Below are positions 56,448 through 64,000 of a stretch of DNA of 64,000 nucleotides, piece by piece (positions within the stretch are counted from its first letter, which is position 1; every line of letters starts with the position of its first letter). The DNA lies in contig JAEPMD010000003.1 of the NCBI GenBank assembly GCA_017644105.1, positions 1 to 64,000 of the forward strand. Reading direction: 5' to 3'. The notes beneath the pieces were generated by a model. The model did not search any database, had not been told where the DNA came from, and saw only the letters and a list, made by a program, of their open reading frames with translations. Source of the DNA: Rhizobiaceae bacterium. GTDB lineage: Bacteria > Pseudomonadota > Alphaproteobacteria > Rhizobiales > Rhizobiaceae. Both the position numbers and the translations under genes were made by a program.

Positions 56448-57578
56448 ATGCCAACCCCCTTGGAACAAAAGATCCGGGATTTAGTCAATGTGAATGGTCC
56501 AATCAGTGTAGCGGACTATTTTGCGCTATGTTTAGCTGATCCAGAATTTGGTTATTATAAAACAAGAGATCCCTTCGGCCATGAAGGGGATTTTATCACC
56601 GCGCCTGAAGTCAGTCAGCTCTTTGGTGAAATGCTCGGCATTTATCTCGTGCAATCCTGGCAAAAACACATGCCACAAGGTCCTATTCGATTAGTCGAAA
56701 TTGGCCCAGGCCGCGGAACATTAATGGCGGATGCATTACGCGTCATTCAACAAACGCAAAGAGATCAATTTGATCAAATGACCATTCATATGGTCGAAAC
56801 CAGCCCAAAACTTCGAGATACGCAAGCGGAAACGCTTGCGGCTTATAAAGACAAAATCCAGTGGCACGACACATTTGAAGATGTGCCAGATGGATTTACT
56901 CTGCTGGTCGCAAATGAATTGTTTGATGCCATTCCCATTCGGCAATTTGTCAAAACAGACACGGGCTATCGCGAACGCATGGTCACCATCGATGCTGATG
57001 ACCTTTTAACATTCACCGTTGGTGTCGCTGGTATCGATCCAGAACTTTTACCTGAAAACCATAAAGCGCAACCGATCGGCACGATTGTTGAGATTGCGCC
57101 TGCGCGCGCCAATGTCATGGCTTCCATCGCGGCGCGTCTGGCCGAACAAGGTGGCAGCGCGCTCATCATTGATTATGGGTTTCTTGCAGCAGGGTTTGGT
57201 GACACGTTGCAGGCGGTTAGGAAGCACAGTTATGACCATCCACTGGCAAGTCCTGGTATTGCAGACTTAACCAGCCATGTGGATTTTGAAACCCTCATGC
57301 ATATTTCCCATGCGGCGGGATCGCATATTCATGGTGTCATGCATCAGGGTGATTTTCTCGTTGGATTGGGTTTGCTTCAACGCGCTGGTGCTTTAGGTCA
57401 TAATAAAGACCATGACACACAACAAGAAATCCGAAGCGCAGTTGAACGCTTGGCCGGTGAAGGCGAAGGAAAAATGGGCGAATTGTTCAAGGTCTTGGCC
57501 ATTAGCGGGGCACCTATTCAACTTGTGCCCTTTATTGCAAGTGAGACTATCTCAAACGAAGAGAATCATCCAAACTAG
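56448..57578 (+). CDS. SAM-dependent methyltransferase of the MidA/NDUFAF7 family
   Basis: 376 residues: N-terminal PISVADYFALCLADPEFGYYKTRDPFG, SAM motif RLVEIGPGRGTLMADALRV, and later FTLLVANELFDAIPIRQFV and IIDYGF. Mitochondrial relatives methylate an arginine in NDUFS2 for complex I assembly; a bacterial counterpart role in NuoD methylation is an inference. Starts eight bases after lgt. Confidence 0.9.
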   Translation: MPTPLEQKIRDLVNVNGPISVADYFALCLADPEFGYYKTRDPFGHEGDFITAPEVSQLFGEMLGIYLVQSWQKHMPQGPIRLVEIGPGRGTLMADALRVIQQTQRDQFDQMTIHMVETSPKLRDTQAETLAAYKDKIQWHDTFEDVPDGFTLLVANELFDAIPIRQFVKTDTGYRERMVTIDADDLLTFTVGVAGIDPELLPENHKAQPIGTIVEIAPARANVMASIAARLAEQGGSALIIDYGFLAAGFGDTLQAVRKHSYDHPLASPGIADLTSHVDFETLMHISHAAGSHIHGVMHQGDFLVGLGLLQRAGALGHNKDHDTQQEIRSAVERLAGEGEGKMGELFKVLAISGAPIQLVPFIASETISNEENHPN

Positions 57579-57640
57579 CGCTTTGAATTTCCAATACCTG
57601 CGCCAATTCATTCCAATTGGTGCTGCAAGAGGTTAACAAC

Positions 57641-58432
57641 GTGCAAGACAAGTCACAGGCGCAATGCGTTAAAAGCCCAAAACTGAAAGAGCTGGAACAT
57701 AGCTCAAACATTTCGCATGGCTTCTTCACCCGTCTTGGCGGATGTTCAGAAGGTATATTTTCAAGTCTAAATGCAGGTTTAGGTTCAGGAGATGACACCG
57801 AGACCGTGATTGAAAACAGAAGACGCATTTGCAATGCGATTGGCACTGAACCCTCTAATTTGGCGACGCTTTATCAACATCACTCCGCAGATGTATTTAT
57901 CGCAACTGGCGGCATTGAAAAAGATCGACCCAAGGCAGATGGAATTGTCACCAATACTCCAGGTACAGCGATTGGTGTTGTCACAGCAGATTGCGGGCCA
58001 GTCTTATTTGCTGATCCAGTTAATAAGGTCATTGGCGCTGCCCATGCTGGCTGGCGCGGTGCATTTGATGGCGTATTACAAAACACAATTGAACAGATGA
58101 TCCAGCTTGGCGCTGCGCGAGAAAACATCACTGCATCACTCGGCCCTTGCATTTCTCAAAAAAATTACGAAGTGGGGCCTGAATTTTATCAGCGCTTTAT
58201 CGATAAGGACAAAGGCCTTTCGAAATATTTCAAACCGTCTGAAAAAGCTGACCATTATATGTATGATCTTAATTCATTTATTCAGGATCAATTAAAATCT
58301 GCAGGTGTCATCGCTGAGGATCTCGCAATTTGCACCTATGAAGGAGAAAATGAATATTTCTCCTTCCGTCGCACAACCCACCGCGCTGAACAAGATTATG
58401 GCCGTCAATTGTCTCTCATTTCGTTAGGTTAG
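57641..58432 (+). CDS. pgeF: PgeF/YfiH-type purine nucleoside phosphorylase (laccase-domain)
   Basis: 263 residues from a GTG at 57641 with AGAGG eight bases upstream; a TTG eight codons earlier is less supported. Polyphenol-oxidase/laccase-domain fold with the metal set in HGFFTRLGG, LYQHHSADV, TADCGPVLFAD, GAAHAGWRGAFDGV and ASLGPCISQKNYEVG. Related proteins correct mis-incorporated L-Ser in peptidoglycan or act on purine nucleosides. Follows midA. Confidence 0.88.
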   Translation: MQDKSQAQCVKSPKLKELEHSSNISHGFFTRLGGCSEGIFSSLNAGLGSGDDTETVIENRRRICNAIGTEPSNLATLYQHHSADVFIATGGIEKDRPKADGIVTNTPGTAIGVVTADCGPVLFADPVNKVIGAAHAGWRGAFDGVLQNTIEQMIQLGAARENITASLGPCISQKNYEVGPEFYQRFIDKDKGLSKYFKPSEKADHYMYDLNSFIQDQLKSAGVIAEDLAICTYEGENEYFSFRRTTHRAEQDYGRQLSLISLG

Positions 58433-58436
58433 ATCC

Positions 58437-59585
58437 ATGCCCATTTATTTCACAGATGAAGAATATAAGTCTCGAGTGACCCGTGTACGCGAAGAGATGA
58501 CATCAAACGGCAATGATGCCATGCTTATCTTTGCGCAAGAAAGCATGTATTGGCTAACGGGATATGACACATTTGGATATTGCTTCTTTCAATGCTTGAT
58601 CCTTACCCAAGATGATATGATTTTACTCACGCGATCCGCTGATTTGCGTCAGGCACAGCAAACGTCCAATATCGGTGATATCCGCATCTGGAAGGATAGC
58701 GCCACCGCCAATCCTGCATCTGATTTGAAAGATATATTGTCCGAATTAGGGTTATCCGGCAAAAAACTTGGTATCGAGCTCGATACGCATGGATTAACGG
58801 CTGCAAATTATCGCAAAATCACCGGACAGCTTGATGATTTTGCCGAGCTTATCGATCAATCATATGTCATCAGCGAATTGCGCCTTGTTAAAAGCGATCA
58901 AGAAATCGAATATGCCAAACGCGCTGGCGTTCTAGCTGATGATGCACTCGATGCCGCGATTGCTGCAATTAAATCTGATGGCAGTGAAGCGGCAGTTCTG
59001 GCAGCCATGCATAATGTCATCTTTGCCCAAGGCGGTGACTATCCCGGCAATGAATTTATCATTGGTTCGGGACGCGATGCTTTGCTGTGTCGATATAAAT
59101 CCGGCCGCAGGGAACTCTCGACTGACGATCAGCTCACACTGGAATGGGCGGGCTCATTTGCGCATTATCACGCAGCTATGATGCGGACAATCATCATCGG
59201 CAAACCACGCCCGCTTCATGGCAAATTATTTGAAGCAAGTCAGGAAGCGCTCACGGCTGTGGTTGAGAATATGCAAACGGGTCGGACTTTCGGTGACGTC
59301 TTCCAAGCCCATGCGGATGCGTTGGACGCGCATGGATTTTCCAACCATCGCTTAAATGCTTGCGGATATTCGCTCGGTGCACGCTATACGCCTTCATGGA
59401 TGGAGCATCAGATGTTCTATGAAAACAATCCGCAGGAAATAAAACCCGGCATGACCTTGTTTGCACATATGATCATTGTGGATTCAGAAACAGAAACCGC
59501 AATGACTTTGGGACAAACCTTCTTGACGACAGACGGTAAGGCTGAGAACTTATCCAGAAATGGATTTGATTTAATTCAGTGCTGA
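58437..59585 (+). CDS. M24-fold hydrolase of the creatinase/ectoine hydrolase type
   Basis: 382 residues with the pita-bread fold: N-terminal creatinase domain (about 1-150) and an M24 domain. At the usual metal-ligand sites I read substitutes: EWAGSFAHYHAAMMRT in place of the two aspartates, and CGYSLGARYTPSW, LFAHMI and AMTLGQTFL in place of the His and two Glu. This pattern is that of creatinase and ectoine hydrolase, which work without metal, rather than Xaa-Pro aminopeptidases. Starts four bases after pgeF. Confidence 0.75.
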   Translation: MPIYFTDEEYKSRVTRVREEMTSNGNDAMLIFAQESMYWLTGYDTFGYCFFQCLILTQDDMILLTRSADLRQAQQTSNIGDIRIWKDSATANPASDLKDILSELGLSGKKLGIELDTHGLTAANYRKITGQLDDFAELIDQSYVISELRLVKSDQEIEYAKRAGVLADDALDAAIAAIKSDGSEAAVLAAMHNVIFAQGGDYPGNEFIIGSGRDALLCRYKSGRRELSTDDQLTLEWAGSFAHYHAAMMRTIIIGKPRPLHGKLFEASQEALTAVVENMQTGRTFGDVFQAHADALDAHGFSNHRLNACGYSLGARYTPSWMEHQMFYENNPQEIKPGMTLFAHMIIVDSETETAMTLGQTFLTTDGKAENLSRNGFDLIQC

Positions 59586-59619
59586 GTTTGGGAAATCTCG
59601 ATTTAGGTAAGACATATTT

Positions 59620-60126
59620 ATGGCATTAAAGCATATAAATTTATTGGTGATGTCGTCGATTTTTATCAGTGCCCTTTCCGGCTGCAACAGCACTGAAAGC
59701 GTACTTCAACCTATTCCGACAACCACCCAACCAACTCCTTCGGTTACTCAGCCAACAAACCAAGGCATCTTGGTCAGCTTTCCTCCCGTGACAGGTGCGC
59801 CAGCTAACAAGCTAAGTGTTTTATCGCAAACACTCGCACAAGAAACACGTCTGAACGGAATCACCATCGTTTCAACCTCCAATGCTGAGGCGCAATATTC
59901 ACTTAAAGGCTTCTTGTCAGCTTTTTCAGACGATGCAAACACAACCGTTGTCTATGTTTGGGATATACTTGATCCAACCGGTGCACGGCTTTATCGCATC
60001 CAGGGACAAAAAAGTGCACCAGGTGCCGGTGCTGATCCTTGGCAGTTTGTAACACCCGGTGTGATGCAGGCCATTGCCAATGAAAGCATCGCAAATTTCT
60101 TAAATTGGCAACGACAACAAAACTGA
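59620..60126 (+). CDS. Putative lipoprotein
   Basis: 168 residues. Lipobox LSGC at about 19-22 within a signal peptide. The mature N-terminus is Thr/Pro/Gln-rich (PTTTQPTPSVTQPT), followed by a globular domain with VSFPPVTGAP, NAEAQYSLKGFLSAFSDDANTTVVYVWDILDPTGARLYRIQGQ. It is found as an unnamed lipoprotein near prs in related genomes; function unknown. Confidence 0.75.
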   Translation: MALKHINLLVMSSIFISALSGCNSTESVLQPIPTTTQPTPSVTQPTNQGILVSFPPVTGAPANKLSVLSQTLAQETRLNGITIVSTSNAEAQYSLKGFLSAFSDDANTTVVYVWDILDPTGARLYRIQGQKSAPGAGADPWQFVTPGVMQAIANESIANFLNWQRQQN

Positions 60127-60325
60127 CATCCAGCTAAAACGTTTGAAATTGTGGTGGTTTGAAGGATTCTGTCAACAATTTCATTTTTTATGTGGAAAGG
60201 TTCTTGAAATCGTCGTAAAGGCCGCTAAAAGCACTCCCACAGTCTTTTGGCAAAGGCGCCGGGAGATCGTGCATTTAACATATGTTATGTGCTGGACCCA
60301 ATTGTAGAGATACGGGCGGAACAAG

Positions 60326-61258
60326 ATGAAGATTTTTGCGGGCAACTCGAACCAGCAACTGGCGGAAAATATTTGCCAATACCTCAACCTTCATCTTGGA
60401 AAGGCAAGCGTTAGACGTTTTGCAGACCAAGAGATTTTCGTTGAAATTCAAGAAAATGTGCGTGGTGAGGACGTCTTCATCGTACAATCAACATCCTATC
60501 CTGCCAACGACAATCTCATGGAGCTCTTAATCATGATCGATGCGGCGAGACGTTCTTCTGCCCGCAGGATCACAGCTGTGCTTCCATATTTCGGTTATGC
60601 GCGCCAAGACAGAAAGCCAGGTCCACGTTCTCCAATCTCAGCCAAGCTGGTTGCGAACCTCATAACGGAAGCAGGCGCTGATCGTGTTTTGACCATGGAC
60701 CTTCATGCCGGCCAAATCCAGGGCTTCTTCGATATCCCGACAGATAATCTATTTGCCATGCCAACATTGGCACGTGACATTAAAGAACGTTACGAAAAAG
60801 GCAGCATGATGGTGGTTTCACCTGATGTTGGCGGCGTGGTTCGCGCACGTGCACTGGCAAAACGTTTGGATGCACTGCTCGCCATCGTTGATAAACGCCG
60901 CGATCGCCCTGGTGAATCTGAAGTGATGAATATCATTGGTGACGTATCCGGCAAAGATTGCCTTTTGATCGATGATATTGTGGATTCAGGTGGTACTTTG
61001 TGTAATGCTGCTGATGCAATGTTAGCCAATGGTGCGAACTCAGTCACAGCCTATATCACCCATGGTGTGCTTTCAGGTGGTGCAGCTGCCAGAATCGGTG
61101 CCTCAAAATTGCGCGAATTGGTGATTACTGATTCTATTCGTGCAACACCGGAAGTTCAGGCAACGCATAATATTCGCGTGATTGAAACAGCTAGCTTGAT
61201 TGGTGAAGCAATTAACAGAACCTCGGCTGAGAAATCGGTATCCAGCCTATTTGATTAG
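60326..61258 (+). CDS. prs: Ribose-phosphate pyrophosphokinase Prs
   Basis: Makes PRPP from ribose 5-phosphate and ATP. 310 residues: [17 protein letters not shown] at the start, [53 protein letters not shown], and the PRPP-binding [17 protein letters not shown]. Length and motifs typical of class I enzymes. Confidence 0.96.
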   Translation: MKIFAGNSNQQLAENICQYLNLHLGKASVRRFADQEIFVEIQENVRGEDVFIVQSTSYPANDNLMELLIMIDAARRSSARRITAVLPYFGYARQDRKPGPRSPISAKLVANLITEAGADRVLTMDLHAGQIQGFFDIPTDNLFAMPTLARDIKERYEKGSMMVVSPDVGGVVRARALAKRLDALLAIVDKRRDRPGESEVMNIIGDVSGKDCLLIDDIVDSGGTLCNAADAMLANGANSVTAYITHGVLSGGAAARIGASKLRELVITDSIRATPEVQATHNIRVIETASLIGEAINRTSAEKSVSSLFD

Positions 61259-61265
61259 GAAATGC

Positions 61266-61889
61266 ATGCTTAAGTCCATAAAGTTTAAGAATATTTATGG
61301 ACTTCGTCTCTGCCTAAGCTTGATGATGATCTTCGTCTTCAGTTTTGCAGCGCATGCGCAGACCAATTTTTCCACCAGCTACAGCACATTCAATGTTGGC
61401 GGTACCAGCGTTGAACAAATATGGAAAAGCATTCAAAAGAACGGGCCAAGATCCAAACTCGGGATCGGGCATGCGGGCTATACGACTTTCGATCTCAAAA
61501 GCCCGGTAAAATTCGTCACCAAGAACGGTAAATGCCACATATCAGCAGCTAAATTTACCATGGTTAGCTCCATCCAATTACCCAAATGGGTTGACCAAAC
61601 AATCGCGCCGGAAAGTGTTCGTATTTTCTGGAAAGCGCTTTATACAGATGTCAAACGACATGAAGAAGATCACGTGCGCATTGCTGAAGCAGCAATTACC
61701 CGTCTCGCAAAATCCGTGAAAAGCCTAAAACCGCAAAGAAATTGCGATGTAATGAACCGTAAAATCTCAAGGCTGGCATCTGCTAATCGGCGACAATTAA
61801 ACCGAGCGCAAAACAAGTTTGAACGTGCTGAAATGCGGGGGCAACGCAAGCGTATTGCTGATCTCATTCAAGCATATTCATTAAATTAG
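61266..61889 (+). CDS. Secreted DUF922-family protein, possible metalloprotease
   Basis: 207 residues from the ATG at 61266, with AGGA six bases upstream, seven bases after prs; longer frames overlap prs. Signal peptide (about 1-32, ending AAHAQ), then DUF922: NFSTSYSTFNVGGTSVEQIWKSI and the metalloprotease-like HEEDHVRIAEAAI (HExxH-type). The basic C-terminal third is helical. Protease activity is unproven. Confidence 0.75.
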   Translation: MLKSIKFKNIYGLRLCLSLMMIFVFSFAAHAQTNFSTSYSTFNVGGTSVEQIWKSIQKNGPRSKLGIGHAGYTTFDLKSPVKFVTKNGKCHISAAKFTMVSSIQLPKWVDQTIAPESVRIFWKALYTDVKRHEEDHVRIAEAAITRLAKSVKSLKPQRNCDVMNRKISRLASANRRQLNRAQNKFERAEMRGQRKRIADLIQAYSLN

Positions 61890-61993
61890 AAGTCTCATTG
61901 GCGACTGGTACATAAAATCAGCGGAAAACCTTGCAAGTCCGGGCACAATAGTCTAAGAGACTGCTCATCCATGTAGACACCCTTGGAGGCAAC

Positions 61994-62023
61994 ATGGTTT
62001 CGGATGAATTATCCGATGTTTAA
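61994..62023 (+). CDS. Nine-codon upstream frame in the rplY leader
   Basis: ATG at 61994, preceded by TTGGAGG at four bases, encodes MVSDELSDV and stops at TAA. A hairpin TCGGAT/ATCCGA (62000-62016) lies inside it, 64 bases before the rplY ATG. The strong ribosome site suggests a regulatory leader peptide, but chance cannot be excluded at this length. Confidence 0.35.
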   Translation: MVSDELSDV

Positions 62024-62079
62024 GCCGCCGAAATGGCCAAGCATAAACTACTCCATATTTGAAAAGTAAGGAACACGCT

Positions 62080-62721
62080 ATGAGCGATACACTCAAAGCT
62101 GTTGCGCGCGAACGGGTCGGTAAGGGGTCCGCCCGGGAACTTCGTCGTAACGGTCAAATTCCAGCATCTATTTACGGTGATAAACAGGCCCCTGTTTCCA
62201 TCGCTATTTCTCGTAAAGAAGCAACAATGCGTATCCACGCAGGTGGCTTCATGACGAACATCATCACAGTTGATGTGGATGGTGATAAAGTTAACGTTCT
62301 TCCAAAAGATTACCAGCTTGATCCGGTTCGTGACTTCGTCATGCACGTTGATTTCTTGCGCGTATCTAAAAACACACAAGTTGTTGTGGAAGTCCCTGTA
62401 CAGTTTGAAAACGAAGACACATGTGTTGGCATCAAACGCGGCGGTATCTTGAACGTCGTGCGTCACACAGTTGAAGTTTCCTGCCCAGCCAACTCAATTC
62501 CAGAAGCACTTGTTGCTGATCTTGCTGAATTGAACATTGGTGACGCCGTTCACATCTCAGCAATCACATTGCCTGAGGGTGTTGAGCCAACAATTACAGA
62601 CCGTGACTTTACAGTTGCAACAATCGCCTCACCAGGTGGTGCGCAAGACGCTGCTGATGATGCAGCAGACGCAGAAGCAGCTGCAGCTGAAGGCGGCGAA
62701 GCAGAAGACGCTTCTGAATAA
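62080..62721 (+). CDS. rplY: 50S ribosomal protein L25 (CTC family)
   Basis: 213 residues from the ATG at 62080, which has AAGGAA upstream; the frame extends seven codons. N-terminal 5S-rRNA-binding L25 domain ([43 protein letters not shown]) and the C-terminal TL5/CTC domain, then an Ala/Asp/Glu-rich tail (about 185-213). Pth follows 21 bases later. Confidence 0.95.
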   Translation: MSDTLKAVARERVGKGSARELRRNGQIPASIYGDKQAPVSIAISRKEATMRIHAGGFMTNIITVDVDGDKVNVLPKDYQLDPVRDFVMHVDFLRVSKNTQVVVEVPVQFENEDTCVGIKRGGILNVVRHTVEVSCPANSIPEALVADLAELNIGDAVHISAITLPEGVEPTITDRDFTVATIASPGGAQDAADDAADAEAAAAEGGEAEDASE

Positions 62722-62742
62722 GAATAGTTTGGGGCTAATACC

Positions 62743-63474
62743 ATGTTGCTCATTGTAGGACTTGGCAATCCGGGCCCCAAATATCAAAAACACCGACACA
62801 ATGTCGGGTTCATGGCGGTTGATGCGATCATCGACCGCCATAATTTTTCCAAATCCCAAAACAAGTTTAAGTCTGAAGTGTTTGAAGGCAAACTTGCTGG
62901 TGAAAAAGCACTCATCTTAAAACCACAGACTTTTATGAACGTCTCAGGTGAGGCCGTTGGCGAGGCCATGCGGTTTTATAAACTTACACCTGACGACATC
63001 ATCGTCTTTCATGATGAACTTGATCTCGTTGCAGGCAAAACTCGCATTAAACGTGGTGGCAGCCATGGCGGGCACAATGGTTTGAAATCAATCGACGCCC
63101 ATTGCGGTAAAGATTATCAGCGCGTACGCATTGGCATTGGCCATCCGGGAAATAAAGCACGTGTGAATTCCCACGTGCTCGGTGATTTTGCTAAGTCTGA
63201 TTATGAATGGTTAGACCCATTATTGGAGACCATCGCTGAGCATGTTGAATTGCTCGCACGTGACGATGCAGCTGGCTTGATGAACAAAATCGCTTTGGCG
63301 ACTGGTGGCGAAACCGAAACATCCAAAAAAAAAGACACGACTAAACCAACCTCAGGCGCTCAAAAGCCCAAGGCCAAGTCTCATATTCATCAAGCAAGAC
63401 AAAACACTCCGTCCACTCAAGCGAGCAGACCGATGGCTGAAATGCTGAAAAAACTTCTTGGGGATAAGAAGTAG
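62743..63474 (+). CDS. pth: Peptidyl-tRNA hydrolase Pth
   Basis: Recycles peptidyl-tRNA dropped from ribosomes. 243 residues: GLGNPGPKYQKHRHNVGF with the catalytic His, LKPQTFMNVSGEAV, FHDELDLVAGKTRIKRGGSHGGHNGLKSID, and the conserved RVRIGIGHPG. A Lys/Thr/Gln-rich tail (about 190-243) extends beyond the roughly 190-residue core, as in other Rhizobiales. Confidence 0.95.
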   Translation: MLLIVGLGNPGPKYQKHRHNVGFMAVDAIIDRHNFSKSQNKFKSEVFEGKLAGEKALILKPQTFMNVSGEAVGEAMRFYKLTPDDIIVFHDELDLVAGKTRIKRGGSHGGHNGLKSIDAHCGKDYQRVRIGIGHPGNKARVNSHVLGDFAKSDYEWLDPLLETIAEHVELLARDDAAGLMNKIALATGGETETSKKKDTTKPTSGAQKPKAKSHIHQARQNTPSTQASRPMAEMLKKLLGDKK

Positions 63475-63489
63475 TCTAAGTCTCCGCGC

Positions 63490-63894
63490 TTAGCATTGAT
63501 GTGAATAGGTAAAGACCAAGGTGTCTGTTGTGATCACACCTGTGGACACACATTGTCTTGATTTTTCGCGTGTGCCGGTCATCGTAATGCGCAACGGATT
63601 ACGGCTCACAGGACCTTCCACCCAATATTCGAGCGGACTTCCCACGCAATATTTTGAAAACACACGTGCGAGACCTGAATACCAATCACCGTTATTTTGA
63701 CCATTAAAGAGCAAAGTTCCGGGCTGAACACCGGATGGCCGCAAGGATGACTTTGGATTTTCATATGAGAACCAGCGGTTATTTCCATCTGCTTGTAAGC
63801 GCATTAATGAACCATTATGTGTCCAACAGCTATCCGCCAATGCTGTAGTCGTCATTATTGCCAATAATGAAATAGTCTTTATCCAAATTTTCAT
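63490..63894 (-). CDS. Secreted protein of unknown function
   Basis: 134 residues with a signal peptide (about 1-20, MKIWIKTISLLAIMTTTALA). Four cysteines (SCWTHNG, KYCVGSP, RQCVSTG and the C-terminal SHQC) suggest two disulfides in a periplasmic or secreted beta-rich domain. Small secreted proteins of this kind occur in rhizobia; I do not know the function. Converges with pth. Confidence 0.7.
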   Translation of the reverse strand: MKIWIKTISLLAIMTTTALADSCWTHNGSLMRLQADGNNRWFSYENPKSSLRPSGVQPGTLLFNGQNNGDWYSGLARVFSKYCVGSPLEYWVEGPVSRNPLRITMTGTREKSRQCVSTGVITTDTLVFTYSHQC

Positions 63895-64000
63895 AGATCC
63901 AAATTCACCCCTATAGTTCCGCTCACTTTTTGTTTTTTATTTCATATATTTGCGAAAAACGCAAAAATCGCGACAAAATAACTCAATTTGTAGCCAAACA
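63895..64000. other. Window-end intergenic sequence
   Basis: 106 AT-rich bases upstream of the secreted-protein gene; nothing recognisable beyond its probable promoter region. Confidence 0.4.

Overview
The window is chromosomal DNA from an alphaproteobacterium, most likely a Rhizobiales (Hyphomicrobiales) member with modest GC (about 45% by eye). The evidence is the meso-DAP-type division and cell-wall cluster, the trxB-lsrB pair followed by an AbcR-type small RNA, an LpsB-type LPS-core glycosyltransferase, a BA14K-family protein, an ArsR-methyltransferase fusion next to metF, and the lgt/midA/pgeF and prs/rplY/pth blocks. No insertion sequence, prophage, CRISPR array or tRNA gene was seen. 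Nearly everything is core genome; the only accessory-looking stretch is about 21.9-24.3 kb.

Layout. 1-9.2 kb (minus strand): mraZ, rsmH, ftsL, ftsI, murE, murF, mraY and the start of murD, transcribed from a promoter covered by four 10-bp-phased MraZ boxes. 9.3-13.5 kb: RNase P RNA, a lytic transglycosylase whose lipoprotein signal is cut off by an in-frame stop, an AmpD-type amidase, a TerB/DnaJ protein and a diguanylate cyclase with a degenerate EAL domain. 13.7-20 kb: MltB-type transglycosylase, amidase, metF with its ArsR-methyltransferase regulator, ettA. 20.1-24.3 kb: lipase-like hydrolase, TerC, then small regulators and a VOC protein. 24.3-39.3 kb: rpoD, dnaG, an orphan LuxR regulator, carA, a MATE pump, a zinc peptidase, a LytTR regulator, an Ala/Lys/Glu-rich lipoprotein and carB. 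39.4-45.7 kb: greA, two LPS-type glycosyltransferases, trxB, lsrB, an abcR-like sRNA and an aspartate aminotransferase. 45.8-54.7 kb: membrane and small proteins, a DMT transporter, BA14K, an MBL-fold hydrolase, ilvE, a MarR/response-regulator/histidine-kinase set, csaA, proC and a YbjN-like protein. 55-64 kb: a UbiK-like factor, lgt, midA-like, pgeF, an M24-fold protein, a lipoprotein, prs, a DUF922 protein, rplY, pth and a secreted protein.

How the genes work together. Peptidoglycan precursor synthesis and division (mur/fts) sit next to peptidoglycan turnover enzymes (two transglycosylases and an amidase). Pyrimidine/arginine supply (carA, carB), PRPP (prs), methionine/one-carbon metabolism (metF and its regulator) and thioredoxin recycling (trxB with LsrB and an AbcR-type sRNA) form the metabolic core. 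The most interesting material is regulatory and non-coding: MraZ boxes, the AbcR-like RNA, repeats in front of trxB, RBS-masking hairpins in front of the BA14K and YbjN genes, a tiny upstream frame in front of rplY, and the stop codon that separates a lipoprotein leader from its transglycosylase. I did not find an obviously new multi-gene system.
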